The translations under genes were made by a program, and so were the position numbers. From CBDBGD01 sp965205235 (GTDB lineage Bacteria > Chloroflexota > Dehalococcoidia > Lucifugimonadales > UBA1127): a DNA stretch of 64,000 bases. The stretch's first letter is position 1, and every line of letters starts with the position of its first letter. This document shows, piece after piece, positions 7,730 through 16,330 of this stretch. Location: positions 1 through 64,000 of the forward strand of contig CBDBGD010000002.1 in assembly GCA_965205235.1 (NCBI GenBank), in the 5' to 3' direction. Under the pieces are notes generated by a model. The model was not told the DNA's origin, searched no databases, and saw only the letters and a list, made by a program, of their open reading frames with translations.

Positions 7730-9493
7730 TCACTCGCGCAGCCAGACGTTGTCCATGCGGTGCTGGTTGTAGAGCATGTAGTCCAGAGCGCGCCAGCCCG
7801 CCACCTCCTTGCGTGCGCCGTACAGGTAGATGCTGTAGTGGCCGACGACGCCCGGCGCCACCTTTTCGAGGAGGAGGCGCTCGGCCTGTCGAGAGAGGTC
7901 GCGGCGGCGGTCCGGGTCCAGCTCGCGGCGCTGGGCCTCCAGTAGCGCGTCGACGGCATCGTCCGCGGGGTAGTGGAGGAAGTTGGGCCCCTGGCTGTGG
8001 AAGGGGGCGTAGAGGACGCGGGTGGGGTCGACGAGGTTGAAGGCGTTGCCGCCGATGCGCACGTCGAACTCCCCCCGGAGCATGCTCTGGATGCTGGCGG
8101 CGAACTCCACCGTCTCAACGTCCACGTCCAGGCCCAGCTGCTGCCACTGGTCCTGGAGGAAGAGGGCCGCATCGACCCAGAGGGGGACGTCGCCGCGGAC
8201 GGTGATGGCCGCCTGGAAGCCGTCGGCGTGGCCGGCCTGCTCCAGCAGCTGTCGAGCGAGCTCCAGGTCAGGCGCCTTGGGTTGTCGATAGCCTGCCAGG
8301 CCCCGCAGCTCGTCGTCGGGCAGGGCGAAGGGCGCGCCCGGTGGGCTGAGGCCGCCCAGGACGCCCGTCCCCTCGGGGCCGCCGGTGACGACCCGGAGGT
8401 AGGCGTCGCGGTCGACTGCGAGGCTCAGGGCCTGGCGGACGCGGGGGTCGTCGAACGGGGGACGCTTGGCGTTGAACAGGCCGCCGAGCCAGAAGGGCCC
8501 CCGCACGCGCTCCACGACGATGTCGTCGGCATAGTCGCGGCGGGCCTCCGCCGCCTGGGCGGCCGTCAGGCTGGGACTGCCCTGGGCCGACATGTGCACC
8601 CGGCCGGTGACCAGCGCGCTGAACCTCGTCACAGGGTCGCGGATGATGAGGAAGTCGATGCCGTCCAGGTAGGGCCTCCCCGCGTCCCAGTACTCCGGGT
8701 TGCGGCGCACCCGGAAGGCCACCCCCGGCTCATAGCTGTCGAAGACGTAGGGGCCAGTGCCCGTCAGCGCCTCGGGGCTCTTACGCAGGCCGCTGGGGTC
8801 CTCCGCCGTCTCACGCTCCATGACGTGCTTCGACACGACCATGTAGTGGCCGGCTGCGAAGCTCTGGAGGAGGCTCTCCGTGGCGAACTCGACGTTGAAG
8901 CGCACCGTGGCCGGGTCCGGCGCGTCGATGCTGGCGACGTGGAGGAAGGCGGAGCGCTCGCTGCTGAACAAGCCCTGGGGTGGGTCGATGATCCGCTCGA
9001 AGTGTGCCTTCACGTCGGCGGAGGTGAAGGGCTCGCCGTCGTGCCAGCCCACGCTGCTGCGAAGGGTGAAGGTCAGTTGGCGGCCGTCGGAGCTGAGCTC
9101 CCAGCTCTCGGCCAGCTCGGGCGTCAGCGCGTCGCCGCCCTGCGGGTCGTAGCGCAGGAGCTGCGAGTAGATGGGGGCGATGAGGAAGACGGTGTTGATG
9201 GAGCTGTCCTGCACCGGGTCAAAGCCCGCGGGATCCGTGGGGTGCGTGCGCTTCAGGATGCCCCCGGTGCGGGGCTCATCGGGCGCGACGGCCTGCGCCG
9301 CGGCGGGGGAGGGAGAGGCGGCGACGGGGGATGGCGACGCTGCAACAGGGGCGGGCGAGGTTGCGGCGGGGGAGGGGGACGCGGCCACCGTTGGCGAAGG
9401 CGCGGCGGGCTCAGGCTCCGGGTCTGCGCAGGCGGCGAGCGCCAGGAGCCCCCCGGCGAGGAGACCACCCAGCAGCGCGACGGACCTCCCCAT
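7730..9493 (-). CDS. ABC transporter substrate-binding lipoprotein (SBP_bac_5 family)
   Basis: A 587-residue extracytoplasmic peptide-binding protein. It has a signal peptide with lipobox LAAC (Cys22), then a Pro/Ala/Ser-rich linker of about 50 residues with short repeats of the AASPSPA kind, then the family-5 fold with LTFTLRSSVGWHDGEPFTSADV, the conserved W-x-D-G-x-x-x-x-A-x-D-V motif. Later segments (FNAKRPPFDDPRVRQALSLA) are also typical. It would deliver peptides or similar ligands to DppBC-type permeases such as those at 2.0-3.9 kb. First gene of an operon with the methyltransferase and nucleosidase. Confidence 0.9.
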   Translation of the reverse strand: MGRSVALLGGLLAGGLLALAACADPEPEPAAPSPTVAASPSPAATSPAPVAASPSPVAASPSPAAAQAVAPDEPRTGGILKRTHPTDPAGFDPVQDSSINTVFLIAPIYSQLLRYDPQGGDALTPELAESWELSSDGRQLTFTLRSSVGWHDGEPFTSADVKAHFERIIDPPQGLFSSERSAFLHVASIDAPDPATVRFNVEFATESLLQSFAAGHYMVVSKHVMERETAEDPSGLRKSPEALTGTGPYVFDSYEPGVAFRVRRNPEYWDAGRPYLDGIDFLIIRDPVTRFSALVTGRVHMSAQGSPSLTAAQAAEARRDYADDIVVERVRGPFWLGGLFNAKRPPFDDPRVRQALSLAVDRDAYLRVVTGGPEGTGVLGGLSPPGAPFALPDDELRGLAGYRQPKAPDLELARQLLEQAGHADGFQAAITVRGDVPLWVDAALFLQDQWQQLGLDVDVETVEFAASIQSMLRGEFDVRIGGNAFNLVDPTRVLYAPFHSQGPNFLHYPADDAVDALLEAQRRELDPDRRRDLSRQAERLLLEKVAPGVVGHYSIYLYGARKEVAGWRALDYMLYNQHRMDNVWLRE

Positions 9494-9546
9494 GCTCTTT
9501 TCGCTCCCATGCCCGCAGGTTCCCGCGGCGGCGTTCCGTGGTGAGT

Positions 9547-9575
9547 ATTCTACCGCCTTGCCTTTCCGCCGTCAG
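9547..9575 (-). promoter_or_regulatory. promoter for the peptide-binding lipoprotein operon
   Basis: On the minus strand: CTGACG (9575-9570), 17 bp, TAGAAT (9552-9547). It is about 55 bp upstream of the ATG at 9493. Confidence 0.45.
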
Positions 9576-9638
9576 GCCCGTTCCGCCGCTGGAGGCGGAT
9601 GATGGCGAAACTCCCACCCTAGCGGCGACGACTGGGGT

Positions 9639-9667
9639 TTGCCCTCCCTCGGACAGGGCCGTATCAT
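9639..9667 (+). promoter_or_regulatory. comM promoter
   Basis: TTGCCC (9639-9644), 17 bp, TATCAT (9662-9667), about 30 bp upstream of the comM ATG at 9697. Good spacing and a near-consensus -10. Confidence 0.55.
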
Positions 9668-9696
9668 TGGAGCAGCCTGTTTGTGAAAGCGGGAAC

Positions 9697-10725
9697 ATGC
9701 TGGCCAAGACCCTGTCCTGCGCTGTGGTGGGCCTGGAAGGCCGCATCGTGTCGGTGGAGGTGGACATCTCCCCCGGCCTGCCCGCGTTCCACGTCGTCGG
9801 CCTGCCGGACAAGGCCGTCCAGGAGGCGCGCGAGCGCGTCCGAGCGGCCATCCGCAACTCCGGCTGCGAGTTCCCCATGCGCCGCATCACGGCCAGCCTG
9901 GCCCCCGCCGACCTCAAGAAGGAGGGGCCCGCGTACGACCTCCCCATCGCCATGGGCATCCTGGTGAGCTCGGGGCAGGTCTCGGCCGATGTCTCGCAGA
10001 CGGTGTTCCTCGGCGAGCTCTCGCTCGACGGCAGCCTGCGCCACACCGCGGGCATCCTCCCGATGGTCGCCCTGGCGCGGGACGAGGGGTTCACCCACGT
10101 GTTCGTGCCCGCCGTCGACGGCGCTGAGGCGGCGCTGGTCGAGGATGTGACCGTGCTCCCCGCCGAGTCGCTGGCCCAGGTGGTCAGCCACCTGCGCGAC
10201 GAGGTCCCGATGACCCCCTACGACCGCAGCGCAAACGGCGCCTCCCCGGTTCCGACGCTCAACTGGGGGCCGAGCCTGGAGCACGTGAAGGGCCAGGAGC
10301 ATGCCAAGCGCGCCATGGAGGTCGCGGCGGCGGGAGGCCACAACATCCTGCTGCTGGGCCCTCCCGGAAGCGGCAAGACCCTCCTGGCCCGCGCCCTGCC
10401 CTCCATCCTGCCGGCCATGATGTCCGACGAGTCGCTGGACCTGACGCGGATCTACAGCGTGGCGGGTCTTCTGCCGTCTGACACGCCCCTGGTCACGCAG
10501 CGCCCCTTCCGGTCGCCGCACTACACCACGTCGCACGCGGGGCTGGTGGGCGGCGGGCACTGGCCGCGGCCGGGCGAGGTGACGCTGGCGCACCACGGCG
10601 TGCTGTTCTTGGACGAGCTGCCGGAGTTCGGCCAGAGCGTGCTTGAGGTCCTTCGACAGCCCATGGAGGACAAGGTGGTGACCATCAGCCGGGCGCAGGG
10701 CAGCGTGACCTTCCCGGCCAACTTC
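9697..10725 (+). pseudogene. comM: comM (yifB) 5' fragment, split by the island
   Basis: Codons 1-343 of the Mg-chelatase-like AAA+ helicase ComM/YifB. The N-terminal half is the Lon-protease-like domain (MLAKTLSCAVVGLEG start, VVGLPDKAVQEARERVRAAI). The AAA+ module carries Walker A GPPGSGKT (about residues 220-227) and Walker B GVLFLDELPEF (about 302). At 10,725 the sequence leaves comM after FPANF and reads on in island DNA to a stop at 10,797, adding 24 foreign codons. The missing part (sensor and C-terminal regions) is at 48,847-49,341. In other bacteria ComM is a branch-migration helicase that helps integrate DNA during natural transformation; the split copy is presumably inactive. Confidence 0.95.
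10719..10725 (+). repeat. attL core (CAACTTC)
   Basis: Seven-base direct repeat shared with 48,840-48,846. Sequence to the left is comM; sequence to the right is island. Deleting 38,121 bp between the copies restores comM in frame (38,121 is divisible by 3). Confidence 0.8.
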
Positions 10726-10901
10726 CGGGCCGTTGGGCAATCCCGGCGAAACGCTGCGGTACTCGTGGACGGTCGAGATGAACGAAGTCCAGGCTGAACG
10801 AGTTTGACAGACTCTTATGAGGATTGGTTCGAGTAGAGGGGCAGGGAGGCGTTGACCCCAAACGCTCGTGGCCTGTTCAAAAATGGTGCCCCGCCAGGCC
10901 G

Positions 10902-10930
10902 TTGACAAGTTAGCCAACTGTTCCTATACT
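10902..10930 (+). promoter_or_regulatory. strong sigma70-type promoter of the ABC exporter operon
   Basis: TTGACA (10902-10907), 17 bp, TATACT (10925-10930): a perfect -35, a five-of-six -10 and ideal spacing. The predicted start of transcription is only about 8 bases before the leader ORF at 10,945. Confidence 0.75.
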
Positions 10931-10944
10931 AGCGCCTCACTCTC

Positions 10945-11052
10945 ATGACGTATCTGCGCACGATTCGAGCCACCATTGCAGCCCCGGCGTTTATGCCGTG
11001 GGCGTGGCGGCATGTCGCTCGTGGGCCGGATGTCCTATTAGGTAGATTCTAG
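10945..11052 (+). CDS. putative 35-aa leader peptide of an attenuator
   Basis: A short ORF starting ATG almost at the predicted transcript 5' end and ending TAG at 11,052, 26 bp before a terminator-like hairpin. The peptide begins MTYLRTIRA and contains PAFMPWAWRHVARG (residues 14-27), rich in Trp, Arg and Pro. It has no clear ribosome binding site, so it would be translated from a nearly leaderless transcript. The layout of promoter, short ORF, terminator and exporter genes matches ribosome-mediated attenuation known for antibiotic-resistance genes. That it is translated is inference. Confidence 0.5.
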   Translation: MTYLRTIRATIAAPAFMPWAWRHVARGPDVLLGRF

Positions 11053-11078
11053 ACACAAACACAACAGAAGGCACCCGC

Positions 11079-11122
11079 AAGGCCCACTGCACAGACCGAG
11101 AGCAGTGGGCCTTACTGTTTCT
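11079..11122 (+). terminator. intrinsic terminator / attenuator before the ABC exporter genes
   Basis: A perfect 12-bp stem, AAGGCCCACTGC (11079-11090) with GCAGTGGGCCTT (11102-11113), an 11-nt loop, then ACTGTTTCT. It lies between the leader ORF and the first exporter gene (GTG at 11,156), so full-length transcription must read through it. This is what one expects of a conditional attenuator rather than an end-of-operon terminator. Confidence 0.7.
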
Positions 11123-11155
11123 AGGGGATAGAGGATAGGGAGGAGTGTTGAGAAG

Positions 11156-11935
11156 GTGATCGGGCATCTCCGGGCGCTCAGAGCAGCCTACGTCGTCCAG
11201 TGGAGGCAGCTCCTCACGGGCGTGGCTAGCCTGGGCATCTTCGCTACCTTCATCTTCTACATGATCATCATGGGATGGATCGCGGATAAGAGCAACGACC
11301 CGGCCGTGCTGGCCTACGTGCCCGTGGGGGCTATCCTGGCCAGCATGTGGAACCTGGGCAGCTTCCGCGTCGGCCACTCGTTGCTAGGGGAGTTCTTCAA
11401 CCAGACCCTGGACCCCATGATCCTCTCACGCAGTCCCATGATGGTTGTGATGCTGGGCAAGGTCCTGTCCATCATCAGCGTGGCGTCCATCGCCTCTCCC
11501 GCGTCCCTCCTGACCTTCTACGCAGTGACGGGAGAGATGCCCCACATATCTCACCTCCCGCTGATGATGGTGACGCTGTTCGTTACCGTATTCACTCTCG
11601 TGGTCACGAGTTGCTTCTTCGCGCCCGCCTACGTCCTCAGCGGAGGCGCCCAGGGATACATGAACACCATCGGCCCATTCGGCATTGTCTTTAGCGGCTT
11701 CCTCTACCCTCTCGATGTCCTCCCTGTGGCCCTAGAGGCAGTGGCCAGGGCCTTCCCCACCTCGTGGGCCATGCAGGCAGTGGTGGGATCCACCAACGGT
11801 GCATCTGTGGCCGACGTGCTGGTCAACGGCGCAGTGGCCCTTGCGCTCGGCGCAGTCTGGCTGCTGGCGACGTTCTGGGCGTTTCGCAAGGTGGAGGAGC
11901 GGATTCGGGTCACGGGCATGCTGGGGAGGGTGTAG
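11156..11935 (+). CDS. ABC-2 type exporter permease A1
   Basis: A 259-residue six-TM-type permease of the ABC-2 family (drug or polysaccharide exporter). It contains a FFNQTLDPMILSRSP segment on the cytosolic side and an APAYVLSGGAQGYMNTIGPF stretch before the last helices. The start is GTG at 11,156, with GGAGGAG about 13 bases upstream. It is the first of two near-identical permease types in this operon; the paralogue at 12,729 shares most of its sequence by eye. The stop overlaps the next GTG in TAGTG, so translation of A1 and B1 is coupled. The substrate is unknown; the attenuator upstream suggests a ribosome-targeting compound. Confidence 0.85.
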   Translation: MIGHLRALRAAYVVQWRQLLTGVASLGIFATFIFYMIIMGWIADKSNDPAVLAYVPVGAILASMWNLGSFRVGHSLLGEFFNQTLDPMILSRSPMMVVMLGKVLSIISVASIASPASLLTFYAVTGEMPHISHLPLMMVTLFVTVFTLVVTSCFFAPAYVLSGGAQGYMNTIGPFGIVFSGFLYPLDVLPVALEAVARAFPTSWAMQAVVGSTNGASVADVLVNGAVALALGAVWLLATFWAFRKVEERIRVTGMLGRV

Positions 11936-12732
11936 TGGCCGCCTTCGCGCACAACCTGTGGCTGCAGCTGTACCTGGGGTTCAGGGCCCGGTTCCTCTGG
12001 GGGACCCCGTCGGCCTACCTGGTCAACGCGGTCATACGGCCTGTTCTAGCGATGATGATGTTCGGTTTCCTGGGGCGCTTCGCCGTCGACCCGGACCTCG
12101 CCAAGCTCATCGTGGTCGGCATCTCTGTCAACGGTGCCGGGGTGTTCCTGGCCGGCACGATCACGACCTCGTTCTCCTGGGAAAAGTGGATAGGGACCCT
12201 CTCGATGACCTTCGCCTCCTCGGGTAGCCGTCTTATCCACTACTTTAGCCGTGGGCTGTCCCACTACCCCAACGGGTTCGTGACCATCGCCATGGGTCTC
12301 CTGGGGGGACTCATCTTCCTGGGTGTCGACTACTCCGCGACGAACTGGGGGGCCTTCATCCTAGCCGTGTTCCTCATCGTGACGTCGGTCCTCATGTTCG
12401 TGCTGTTCCTGGGGAACTTCGCCGTCCTTCTGCAGGACTGGGAGAACCTCTACACTCTCACTCTGGGGCTCTTCCTGACCATGACGGGGGTCGTGATCCC
12501 CCTGTCCAGCATGCCTCCGGTGCTGGAGCGCATCGCCCAGGCGATGCCCATAAGCCATGGCTTCCTAGCCCTCAAAGCGTCTCTATCCGGTGCCAGCTTC
12601 GCGGCGGTCCAGGCCGAGCTGCTCCGCGAGTTCTTGATCTCGCTGGGGTACGCAGTGGTCGGATACGTAGGCTTCCGGCTCGTCGAGCGTGAGGTCAAGT
12701 TGCGGGGGACCCTGGAGCGGGAGCCGGCATGA
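11935..12732 (+). CDS. ABC-2 type exporter permease B1
   Basis: A 265-residue ABC-2 permease, different from A1 but nearly the same as B2 at 13,536. Conserved cytosolic and membrane segments include SSGSRLIHYFSRGLSHYPNG and LGVDYSATNWGAF. The GTG start is in the TAGTG overlap with A1; the end overlaps the start of A2 by ATGA. A1 and B1 would form a heterodimeric membrane domain served by the single ATPase at the end of the operon. Confidence 0.85.
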   Translation: MAAFAHNLWLQLYLGFRARFLWGTPSAYLVNAVIRPVLAMMMFGFLGRFAVDPDLAKLIVVGISVNGAGVFLAGTITTSFSWEKWIGTLSMTFASSGSRLIHYFSRGLSHYPNGFVTIAMGLLGGLIFLGVDYSATNWGAFILAVFLIVTSVLMFVLFLGNFAVLLQDWENLYTLTLGLFLTMTGVVIPLSSMPPVLERIAQAMPISHGFLALKASLSGASFAAVQAELLREFLISLGYAVVGYVGFRLVEREVKLRGTLEREPA

Positions 12733-13535
12733 AGTCATCAGTAGACAGTCTAACAATGGTAGGCCATCTACGAGCGCTCAGGGCGGCCTACGTCGTCCAG
12801 TGGAAGCAGCTCCTCTCGGGGCTGGCCAGTCTGGGTATCTTCGTCATCTTTGTGCCCTACATGATCATCATGGGCTGGATCGCCGGCAAGAGTGACAACT
12901 CCGCCGTCCTGGCCTACGTACCCGTGGGTGCCATACTGGCCACCATGTGGAACCTAGGCAGCTTTCGCGTCGGACACTCGCTGCTGGGCGAGTTCTTCAA
13001 CCAGACCCTGGACCCGATGATCCTCTCCCGCAGCCCCATGATGGTGGTGATGTTTGGCAAGGTACTATCCATCACCACCATAGCAGCAATCTCTGCGCCC
13101 GTTTCCCTACTGACCGTCTATGCCGTCTCCGGGGAGCTGCCCACCATAGTTCACCCATCCTTGCTGGCGGCGGCTCTGCTCGTCACCGTTGTCGTCCTAG
13201 TGGTCACCAGCTGCTTCTTCGCGCCAGCCTACGTCCTCAGCGGCGGCGCCCAGGGGTACATGAACACCATCGGCCCCTTCGGCATCGTGTTCAGCGGCTT
13301 CCTCTACCCCGTCGGCGTCCTCCCTCTGACGCTGGAGGCCGTGGCCCGGGCCTTCCCCACGTCGTGGGCGATGCAAGCAGTCGTGGGGTCGATCAACGGC
13401 GCTCCTGTCGTCGACGTGCTGGTCAACGGCTCTGTGGCCCTAGGGCTGGGCGCTGTCTGGCTGCTCACCACGGTCTGGATGTTCCACAAGGTGGAGGAGC
13501 GCATTCGCATCACCGGCATGCTGGGACGGGTCTAG
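12729..13535 (+). CDS. ABC-2 type exporter permease A2 (paralogue of A1)
   Basis: A 268-residue permease that aligns by eye along its whole length with A1, with an extra N-terminal MKSSVDSLT before the shared MVGHLRALRAAYVVQW. The ATG overlaps the B1 stop (ATGA). Differences from A1 cluster in loops and helices around residues 115-150, which could alter substrate range. The start at 12,729 has no strong ribosome binding site of its own, so an internal ATG at 12,756 (MVGHL) is a possible alternative. Confidence 0.85.
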   Translation: MKSSVDSLTMVGHLRALRAAYVVQWKQLLSGLASLGIFVIFVPYMIIMGWIAGKSDNSAVLAYVPVGAILATMWNLGSFRVGHSLLGEFFNQTLDPMILSRSPMMVVMFGKVLSITTIAAISAPVSLLTVYAVSGELPTIVHPSLLAAALLVTVVVLVVTSCFFAPAYVLSGGAQGYMNTIGPFGIVFSGFLYPVGVLPLTLEAVARAFPTSWAMQAVVGSINGAPVVDVLVNGSVALGLGAVWLLTTVWMFHKVEERIRITGMLGRV

Positions 13536-14333
13536 ATGGTCGCCTTCGTACACAATCTGTGGCTGCACCTGTACCTGGGGTTCAGGGCCAGGTTTGCGTG
13601 GTCGAGCCCATCCTCCTACTTCGTAAACGCAGTCATTCGTCCCATTTTGACGGTGATGCTGTTCGGCTTTCTGGGACGCTTCGCCGTGGAACCGGATCTC
13701 GCCAAGCTCATCGTGGTCGGCATATCGGTCAACGCAGCAGGTGTGTTCCTGGCGGGGACGGTCACGACCGCCTTCAACTGGGAGAAGTGGTCGGGCACGC
13801 TCTCGATGATCTTCGTGTCATCGGGTAGCCGGCTCATCCACTACTTCAGTCGTGGGCTGTCCCACTACCCGAACGGGTTCGTGACCATCTCGATGGGCCT
13901 CCTGGGTGGACTGGTGTTCCTGGGGGTCGACTACTCCGCGACGAACTGGGGGGCCTTCATCCTGGCCGTGTTCCTCATCGTCACGTCGGTCCTCATGTTC
14001 GTGCTGCTCCTGGGGAACCTCGCGGTCCTTCTGCAGGACTGGCAGAACCTCTACTCCGTCGCCCTGGGGGTCTTCCTTACCATGACAGGGATCGTCATTC
14101 CGCTGTCCAGCATGCCGCTCGTGCTGGAGCGCATCGCCCGGATGCTGCCCATTACCAACGGCTTCCTGGCGCTCAAGGCCGCGCTCACCGGGGCCGGCTT
14201 CGCTGCAGTGCAGGGCGACCTGCTCCGCGAGCTCTTGGTCGCGCTGGGCTACGCCGCCGTCGGTTACGCGTGCTTCCGCCTCGTTGAGCGGGAGGTCAAG
14301 CTGCGGGGCACCCTGGAGCGGGAGCCCGCATGA
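13536..14333 (+). CDS. ABC-2 type exporter permease B2 (paralogue of B1)
   Basis: A 265-residue permease closely matching B1, with the same FSRGLSHYPNG and DYSATNWGAFILAVF segments. Its ATG follows the A2 stop directly (TAGATG). It ends with the same REVKLRGTLEREPA tail as B1. The A1-B1-A2-B2 order shows that a two-gene unit was duplicated in tandem. The copies have since diverged moderately, so the duplication is not very recent. Confidence 0.85.
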   Translation: MVAFVHNLWLHLYLGFRARFAWSSPSSYFVNAVIRPILTVMLFGFLGRFAVEPDLAKLIVVGISVNAAGVFLAGTVTTAFNWEKWSGTLSMIFVSSGSRLIHYFSRGLSHYPNGFVTISMGLLGGLVFLGVDYSATNWGAFILAVFLIVTSVLMFVLLLGNLAVLLQDWQNLYSVALGVFLTMTGIVIPLSSMPLVLERIARMLPITNGFLALKAALTGAGFAAVQGDLLRELLVALGYAAVGYACFRLVEREVKLRGTLEREPA

Positions 14334-14375
14334 GCACATCAGGAGAGAGACCAACGCATAGGGAAGGGGAGAGCA

Positions 14376-15332
14376 ATGGACGCCGTTACGTGCGAGTCAC
14401 TGAGGCGAGTCTATAGGTCACGGAGCATCCTGGGACAGGTCCGGGAGACGGTGGCCCTGGACGCGCTGACCATGACCGTCCCCCAGGGAGCGGTCTTCGG
14501 GCTGCTGGGGCCCAACGGCGCCGGCAAGACCACCACCGTCCGGATGCTGTCCACGCTGCTGACGCCCACCGCCGGCCGGGCAACGGTCCTGGGCGCGGAC
14601 GTGGCGAAGCAGGCTTCGGAGGTACGCAAGCACATCGGTCTGGTGCTCGGCGGCGACAGGGGCCTGTACGGACGCCTGACGGGCCGGGAGAACCTGCGCT
14701 ACTTCGGGGCCCTCAACCACATGGACCCGCGTGTGGCCGAGCGCCGCATCGCCAATCTGCTGGAGATGGTGGGGCTCGCTGACCGGCCCAAGACCCTGGT
14801 GGAGGAGTACTCTCGAGGCATGCGGCAGCGGCTCCATCTGGCCCGCGGCCTCCTCACGGACCCTGAGGTCCTCTTCCTGGACGAGCCCACCATCGGCCTG
14901 GACCCAATCGGCGCGCAGGAGGTCCGGCAGATGGTGCCAGTCCTCGCCGCGGAGGGAAAGACCATCCTGCTCACCACCCACTACATGTTCGAGGCGGACT
15001 CCCTGTGCGACACCATCGCCATCATCAACCAGGGGGTGCTCGTCGCCCTGGGAAGCCCGACGACCATCAAGCGCCGGTTCAGCAAGGTGGTGATCACGGA
15101 AGTGACGCTGCGAGAGGCCAGGGCGGGGCTCCAGGACGAGATCGCCGCATTGCCCCAGGTGAGCCACGTCGACGTCGGAAGCGACGAGGCGTTCCAGAAG
15201 CTGACGGTCCACAGCGAGACCGGATCGGACATGCGCAGCCGCATCGCCGATACTGTGGGCGAGGCCAACATCGAACGGCTGGTGGTACGGGACCCGACCC
15301 TGGAGGAGGCCTACATCAGCCTGCTCAAGTAG
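14376..15332 (+). CDS. ABC exporter ATP-binding protein (DrrA/NodI-like)
   Basis: A 318-residue ATPase. It has Walker A GPNGAGKTT (Lys51), signature YSRGMRQRL (about residue 146), Walker B VLFLDEPT (about 166) with TIGLDPIG, and H-loop TTHYMFEA. After about residue 215 a DrrA-type C-terminal extension follows. It starts 42 bp after B2 with AGGGGAGAGCA upstream of ATG. It is the only ATPase in the operon, so it probably energises both permease pairs. DrrA-like ATPases work with ABC-2 permeases to export drugs or lipids from the cytoplasmic membrane. Confidence 0.9.
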   Translation: MDAVTCESLRRVYRSRSILGQVRETVALDALTMTVPQGAVFGLLGPNGAGKTTTVRMLSTLLTPTAGRATVLGADVAKQASEVRKHIGLVLGGDRGLYGRLTGRENLRYFGALNHMDPRVAERRIANLLEMVGLADRPKTLVEEYSRGMRQRLHLARGLLTDPEVLFLDEPTIGLDPIGAQEVRQMVPVLAAEGKTILLTTHYMFEADSLCDTIAIINQGVLVALGSPTTIKRRFSKVVITEVTLREARAGLQDEIAALPQVSHVDVGSDEAFQKLTVHSETGSDMRSRIADTVGEANIERLVVRDPTLEEAYISLLK

Positions 15333-15406
15333 CGGGACACAGGAAATGGATGGGCGACAGCAAGAGCACCGTTAGGACTGTGACCTAACGCTACTCTCGG
15401 GAGTTC

Positions 15407-15688
15407 ATGGCTTACGCGGAACCATTCCTACTGGCCCGCGAGGTAGAGAACAACCTGATCATCGGGATCGCAGTTGGCATTGCCGCCGGACGAGACGTTG
15501 CAGGCGGCGTGGCTCTCAGCAGAGCTTCACAGTTCTGGAGAAGAACGAGCAGGTTGTGATGATCGCGGTCCGCACAGTTCCACCTCTTCGCAGACCGGAC
15601 CAATGCAAGGTCAGTGTCTATCTATGAGCGCATCGGCTATCGGCCCGCATCGGACTTCGAGGACTTCTCGCTGGACAACTTTACTTGA
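15407..15688 (+). pseudogene. GNAT N-acetyltransferase remnant
   Basis: The 3' end encodes SIYERIGYRPASDFEDFSLD, the typical C-terminal end of a GCN5-related acetyltransferase (the IY-x-R-I-G-Y-x-P motif near the acetyl-CoA site). Upstream sequence from ATG 15,407 gives MAYAEPFLLARE in a different frame and hits stops, so the gene is both shortened and frameshifted. It lies directly after the exporter operon and could once have been a resistance or detoxification gene of the same unit. Confidence 0.55.
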
Positions 15689-15754
15689 AGATCCTGCTAG
15701 GGCCGACGCTCCGAGGCCTGGGGTGAGTCGCAGCCACCGCAACAGAAGGAGGTT

Positions 15755-16093
15755 ATGATGTCCCGCGACGGTGTCTTGCCTGGCAAGGTGGCTGTCGTCA
15801 CCGGCGCGGGCAGGGGGCTCGGCAGGGCGATAGCCGTCGGCTATGCTTCGGCAGGCGCTGCCGTGAGTTGCATCGCCAGAACCGAGTCGGATTTCGCCCA
15901 CACAGTAGTCGACATACGAAGACACGGCGGGTCCGCTACATTCGCCCAGTCGGACGTCACTGACTATGATTCAGTCGCTCGTGAATTCGGTGCTACCGTT
16001 GATGAGTCTGGTGGAGTGGACATCGTTGTCATCAATGCGGGCGGCAGTCTCGACCACCCCGCGTCACCAGCGAAGAAGGGGGTGGGATTCTAA
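15755..16093 (+). pseudogene. truncated short-chain dehydrogenase (SDR), N-terminal third
   Basis: Only 112 codons are left of a normally 250-residue SDR. Present are the Rossmann cofactor motif TGAGRGLG, the DVTD segment and the NAG motif (VINAGGS); the catalytic Tyr-x-x-x-Lys region is gone. The start has a strong AGAAGGAGG, so translation could still occur. The ORF ends after SPAKKGVGF in sequence unlike an SDR. It is a fragment left by deletion or insertion. The 237 bp that follow contain nothing I can assign. Confidence 0.75.
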
Positions 16094-16330
16094 GTTAGCT
16101 ACGATTAGCATTATTCCGTTGAGGTCTTCCCACTAGAGTTACCACAGTTCTCGTCCACTGAGGGTCGTGACGCGTCTACGGCTATTCTGACTTCCGTCCC
16201 TCTACATGGTCGATCCAAATGACAGGTCGTACATGATTGCAACCAGAAAGGGGCCATGCAGCGAACTGTCTGAGCCCGTGATGAGACACTCGTCCTTCAT
16301 TGCCTCTTCGCGACCGCCCGCGCCATACGC

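Noticed and set aside
7973..9544. 523-codon plus-strand ORF opposite the peptide-binding lipoprotein
   Set aside because: The minus strand has a complete lipoprotein family match with signal peptide, promoter and coupled neighbours. The plus ORF has His/Arg/Val-rich composition typical of antisense frames in GC-rich genes.
9664..10917. 417-codon minus-strand ORF opposite comM
   Set aside because: It crosses the island boundary and has no family features; comM coding on the plus strand is certain.
10945..11052. Reading the leader ORF as a functional small protein
   Set aside because: Position between a promoter and a terminator fits a cis-acting leader better; kept only as an attenuator component.
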